Notes under the pieces: model-generated
Seen by the model: only the letters and a program-made list of their open reading frames with translations
Told to the model about the DNA's origin: nothing
The model's database searches: none
Shown here: positions 56,979 through 59,182 of the stretch, piece after piece
Numbering within the stretch: position 1 is the first letter of the stretch
Layout: each line of letters opens with the position of its first letter
NCBI RefSeq assembly: GCF_009755355.1
Contig: NZ_WQLB01000029.1
Location: 1 to 59,182, forward strand
Direction of reading: 5' to 3'
Length of the DNA stretch: 59,182 nucleotides
Source of the DNA: Deinococcus arboris
GTDB taxonomy: Bacteria > Deinococcota > Deinococci > Deinococcales > Deinococcaceae
Translations under genes and position numbers: made by a program

Positions 56979-57082
56979 GAAGAGGCCACCCGACGACCTG
57001 ATGCCAGTTGGTCCAAGTACCAACGACCACTCCGCACTTCAATGAGAGCCGGCTGTTCGGCCCCACGGCGGCCCGCCTGCTG

Positions 57083-57541
57083 ATGCACGTCTCTGTTCAA
57101 ATCAGTGAGGCAGCGCTGAAGCACGACAAGATATTTGATGGGTTGCGGGCAGCCGGCTTCACGTCCGGTGGGGTCGAGCAGTGCGGCGACAGACTGACGA
57201 TCAGCGGCACCTGGCCCAGCGACGTGGGTTCAGGGATAGAGGCCCTCGCCGGTCTGGCGGCTGACCTTGGACACGTGAGACTTGTCGGGAGGACGCCGGT
57301 GGGCGACGCGGCGAGCAACCTGGTCTGGCGCAAGTACCGCGTAACGATTACAGAGGGCGGGTGGATTCATGGACCGATCTGCCACACCCAGGCGGAGATG
57401 CGGCGCCTGGTGAAAGAGGTGGAGGCGCGTGGCGACCGGGTTGAAGTCGAGGAGCGCTGGCTGGACGATCAGGGTGCCGGACCAACCGACGGCGCGCGGC
57501 GAGTGTCAGCGCCGCGCGCCGCATCGGCGCCATCCGAGTGA
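57083..57541 (+). CDS. Hypothetical protein
   Basis: About 152 residues from ATG 57083 (frame open from 57008): VSVQISEAALKHDKIFDGLR, VEQCGDRLTISGTWPSDVGS, WRKYRVTITEGGWIHGPICH. Alpha/beta, soluble. A 12-bp GC-rich inverted repeat near the end (CGGCGCGCGGCG and complement) may double as terminator or coding repeat. No family recognised. Confidence 0.5.
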   Translation: MHVSVQISEAALKHDKIFDGLRAAGFTSGGVEQCGDRLTISGTWPSDVGSGIEALAGLAADLGHVRLVGRTPVGDAASNLVWRKYRVTITEGGWIHGPICHTQAEMRRLVKEVEARGDRVEVEERWLDDQGAGPTDGARRVSAPRAASAPSE

Positions 57542-57631
57542 CCTTTCCCCACCTTGCGGGGCGTGCGTCGCCAGTCCATCACTCCGCCTGCCGGACCCCT
57601 GCGGGGCCACAGCAGGCCAGCAGCTGTGGGC

Positions 57632-57997
57632 ATGAGACCGACCTGGACCCCTGAAGGTTTGACTGCTCGCCTCGCGGAACTCGCCGCCCTGCTGGTTGGA
57701 CTGCCGGACACGACAGCCCGCACCGAACGTCTGCATCAGGAAGAGGACGTGCTCGTGGTGGACGCGCACCTGTTCAAGCCCAGCGGCAAGTGGGCGTACA
57801 CCACCCCGGCGATCTATCTCAAAGGGGAGATGGCCGGAGAGTGGGACGTGGCCATGATGGCGCAGCAGGCGGTGCGACGGGCCGCCGATCTGGGCGCAGC
57901 TCAGCTTTCGCGCGGCGCGCTCGACAGCTCCTACACGCTGGTCATCACCGACCACCCGGAGAGTTACCCGGTGATGACCCCGTCGGCGCCCGAGTGA
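57632..57997 (+). CDS. Small hypothetical protein with leader repeat
   Basis: From ATG 57632 about 121 residues: MRPTWTPEGLTARLAELAAL, then EEDVLVVDAHLFKPSGKWAY and GEWDVAMMAQQAVRRAADLG. The leader repeat ends 21 bases before the start, and a strong terminator follows 40 bases after the stop, so this is the end of a transcription unit. No family recognised. Confidence 0.55.
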   Translation: MRPTWTPEGLTARLAELAALLVGLPDTTARTERLHQEEDVLVVDAHLFKPSGKWAYTTPAIYLKGEMAGEWDVAMMAQQAVRRAADLGAAQLSRGALDSSYTLVITDHPESYPVMTPSAPE

Positions 57998-58036
57998 AGT
58001 CGACCTGTGCGCGGGAAGAACCAGTCACCAGAGAAC

Positions 58037-58078
58037 GAAGGGCGAAGGCGCACGTGCGCCTTCGCCCTTCTGTTTTGT
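58037..58078 (+). terminator. Strong rho-independent terminator
   Basis: 17-bp perfect arms (58037-58053 and 58054-58070; GAAGGGCGAAGGCGCAC and complement) followed by TGTTTTGTT. Confidence 0.85.
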
Positions 58079-58218
58079 TCGCGCAGAGACCAGAGGTCGC
58101 TGGCCCACCTGGCCAGGACCGCCGCGGCCAGGCAGAGCGCTGCTCGGCCGCGAGGACCGGCCAGACCCCGGCGCCCCCGGACCCCTGCTGGGGCCACGGG
58201 GGTCCAGCGGCCACGTGC

Positions 58219-58671
58219 ATGACACTTCCCTTGTCGGCAGAGCACACCAGCACCCGGTCAGCCCTCCTCGCGGCGCGGCGCAGCCGCGAGTACCCACAGA
58301 CGAGTGGACAACTGCGCCGGGGGCCCTCCTTCTGTCTGCTGGGGGTGGCGGCTGACCTGGCCGTCAAGAGAGGGCGCGCGACCTGGGACGGCGACGTCCT
58401 GTGCCTGGGTGAACAGCGGTTTGACTTTGGCCTGCCCGAATACTCGGACGTCATCCTGACACCATAGGACTTTATGGTGCCGGTTGACCTGTTGCCTGAG
58501 GCGCTGGCACGCAGCGCCCGGATAGCCCACCACACCCAGCAAGGTCAGATTCACTCGGCGCTGCTGAACGATGACGCTCAGGTGAGCTTCAGTGACTTGG
58601 CGGACCTGCTGGAACAGGCCTGGCACCGGCATAGCTTGGGCCAGAGCAGTCACGCACCCCGCAGGCAGTGA
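58219..58671 (+). pseudogene. Unknown protein with in-frame amber codon, paralogue of the next gene
   Basis: From ATG 58219: MTLPLSAEHTSTRSALLAAR, LRRGPSFCLLGVAADLAVK, then TAG at 58465-58467 in ILTP-stop-DFMVPVDLL, then HTQQGQIHSALLNDDAQVSF, DLADLLEQAW. The paralogue at 58793 reads LTRRDFEIPVSML at this point, so the stop replaces an arginine-like position. Otherwise the frame is whole. No family recognised. Confidence 0.65.
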
Positions 58672-58792
58672 AGTTCACAGGCTAGGCGTCTAGGAGGGAT
58701 GGGGTCACGGTGGCCTCTTCCCTCTGTACCGTTCAGCGCTTCAGCGAACCCTGGACCCCTTCCGGGGCCGCGGCGTTCCGAAAGGAGAGGAC

Positions 58793-59182
58793 ATGACGCA
58801 GACCCCCTGACCTTGAACGAAGACCAGACCGCCCTCCTGACGGCGCTGCCCAGCGGCGAGTACCAGCAGACCCGCAACCGCCTACGACGGGGCGACTGCT
58901 TCTGTGTGATGGGCGTGGCTGGTGACGTCGCCGTCAAGAAGGGCGCCGCGACGTGGCATGGTGAGCAGCTTCTGGTCGGCGACACCTACTCCCAGATGGA
59001 CCTGCCAGCCCAGGGACATGGGCTGAACCTGACCCGGCGTGACTTCGAGATTCCGGTCTCAATGCTGGCGCAGGCAACCCGGCGCCGGCTCGACTTCATG
59101 GACGTGATCCAGAACGGGCGGGTCCACATCATTGACCTGAACGATGACCAGCACCTGAACTTCATGGGCTGCGCCGACCTGC
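58793..59182 (+). pseudogene. Paralogue of 58219, frame broken in a poly-C tract; runs off the window
   Basis: GGAGAGG stands just before ATG 58793. ATG ACG CAG ACC CCC TGA stops at once, but one extra C in the tract 58803-58807 would give MTQTPLTLNEDQTALLTALP, followed by LRRGDCFCVMGVAGDVAVKK, RRDFEIPVSMLAQATRRRLD and VHIIDLNDDQHLNFM, open to the edge. The tract could be a sequencing error, a mutation or a phase-variable switch. Confidence 0.65.

Larger units (their letters stand above)
56006..58774 (+). repeat. Dispersed leader repeat GGACCCC-N3/4-GGGGCC, five copies
   Basis: Copies at 56006-56028 (GGACCCCTACGGGGCCACG), 56194-56214 (shortened), 57593-57610, 58179-58198 and 58753-58774. Each can form a C4-loop-G4 hairpin, and four of them stand 15-22 bases before the start codon of a small gene (56230, 57632, 58219, 58793). 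The first copy precedes the region of 56194. Confidence 0.75.

Overview
The window looks like an accessory replicon (plasmid, megaplasmid or plasmid cointegrate) of a Deinococcus-like bacterium. The reasons are high GC, a leaderless-type promoter, Deinococcus-like iteron/RepA replicons, IS6, IS701, IS630, IS982, IS4 and IS5 transposases of the type common in that genus, and eCIS-core (DUF4157) toxins. This taxonomic call is inference from sequence style; there is no rRNA or tRNA gene here. The coding density is low for a bacterium. Many genes are frameshifted, amber-interrupted or cut by insertion sequences, as expected of a recombining plasmid.

Layout. 1-6.4 kb: DUF6624 protein, IS6 remnant, TetR-SDR pair, secreted beta-propeller protein, integrase fragment. 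6.4-8.3 kb: first replicon (ten phased iterons followed by a Rep gene). 8.3-16.4 kb: IS6 remnant, membrane protein, broken XRE gene, then a second, unrelated iteron array with its own Rep gene, a broken acyltransferase, ParB and a Phd-ParA reading frame, with two candidate centromere-like palindromes. 16.4-23.1 kb: a run of very small genes including a VRR-NUC-like nuclease, secreted proteins, an esterase, and a PadR/permease-prefix pair. 23.5-28.8 kb: an AT-rich membrane gene, a complete IS701 element that has cut the front off a polymorphic toxin, and its candidate immunity gene. 28.8-34 kb: IS6 remnant with a 62-bp perfect palindrome, a DNA polymerase B-like fragment, secreted and membrane proteins, IS982 remnant. 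35-37 kb: MerR-VWA operon. 37-39 kb: IS630 and IS4 remnants.

39-50 kb is the most interesting part: an HExxH lipoprotein, two JAB-like proteins, two XRE regulators with visible operators, then a full-length 1294-residue eCIS-core toxin followed four bases later by a tandem-duplicated putative immunity protein. 50-54 kb is scrap: two IS5 elements, a cut zinc-ribbon gene, PIN and integrase fragments. 54.2-56 kb holds no convincing gene. 56-59.2 kb carries small unknown proteins, several preceded by a repeated GGACCCC...GGGGCC leader element; two members are paralogues and both are damaged (one by an amber codon, one in a poly-C tract).

Themes across the window: two independent replication systems; two paralogous toxin loci with unrelated C-terminal domains and unrelated downstream immunity candidates; strikingly perfect short hairpins inside transposase genes of several IS families, with base changes that keep the pairing between IS6 copies; and repeated in-frame amber codons at places where glutamine would be expected.
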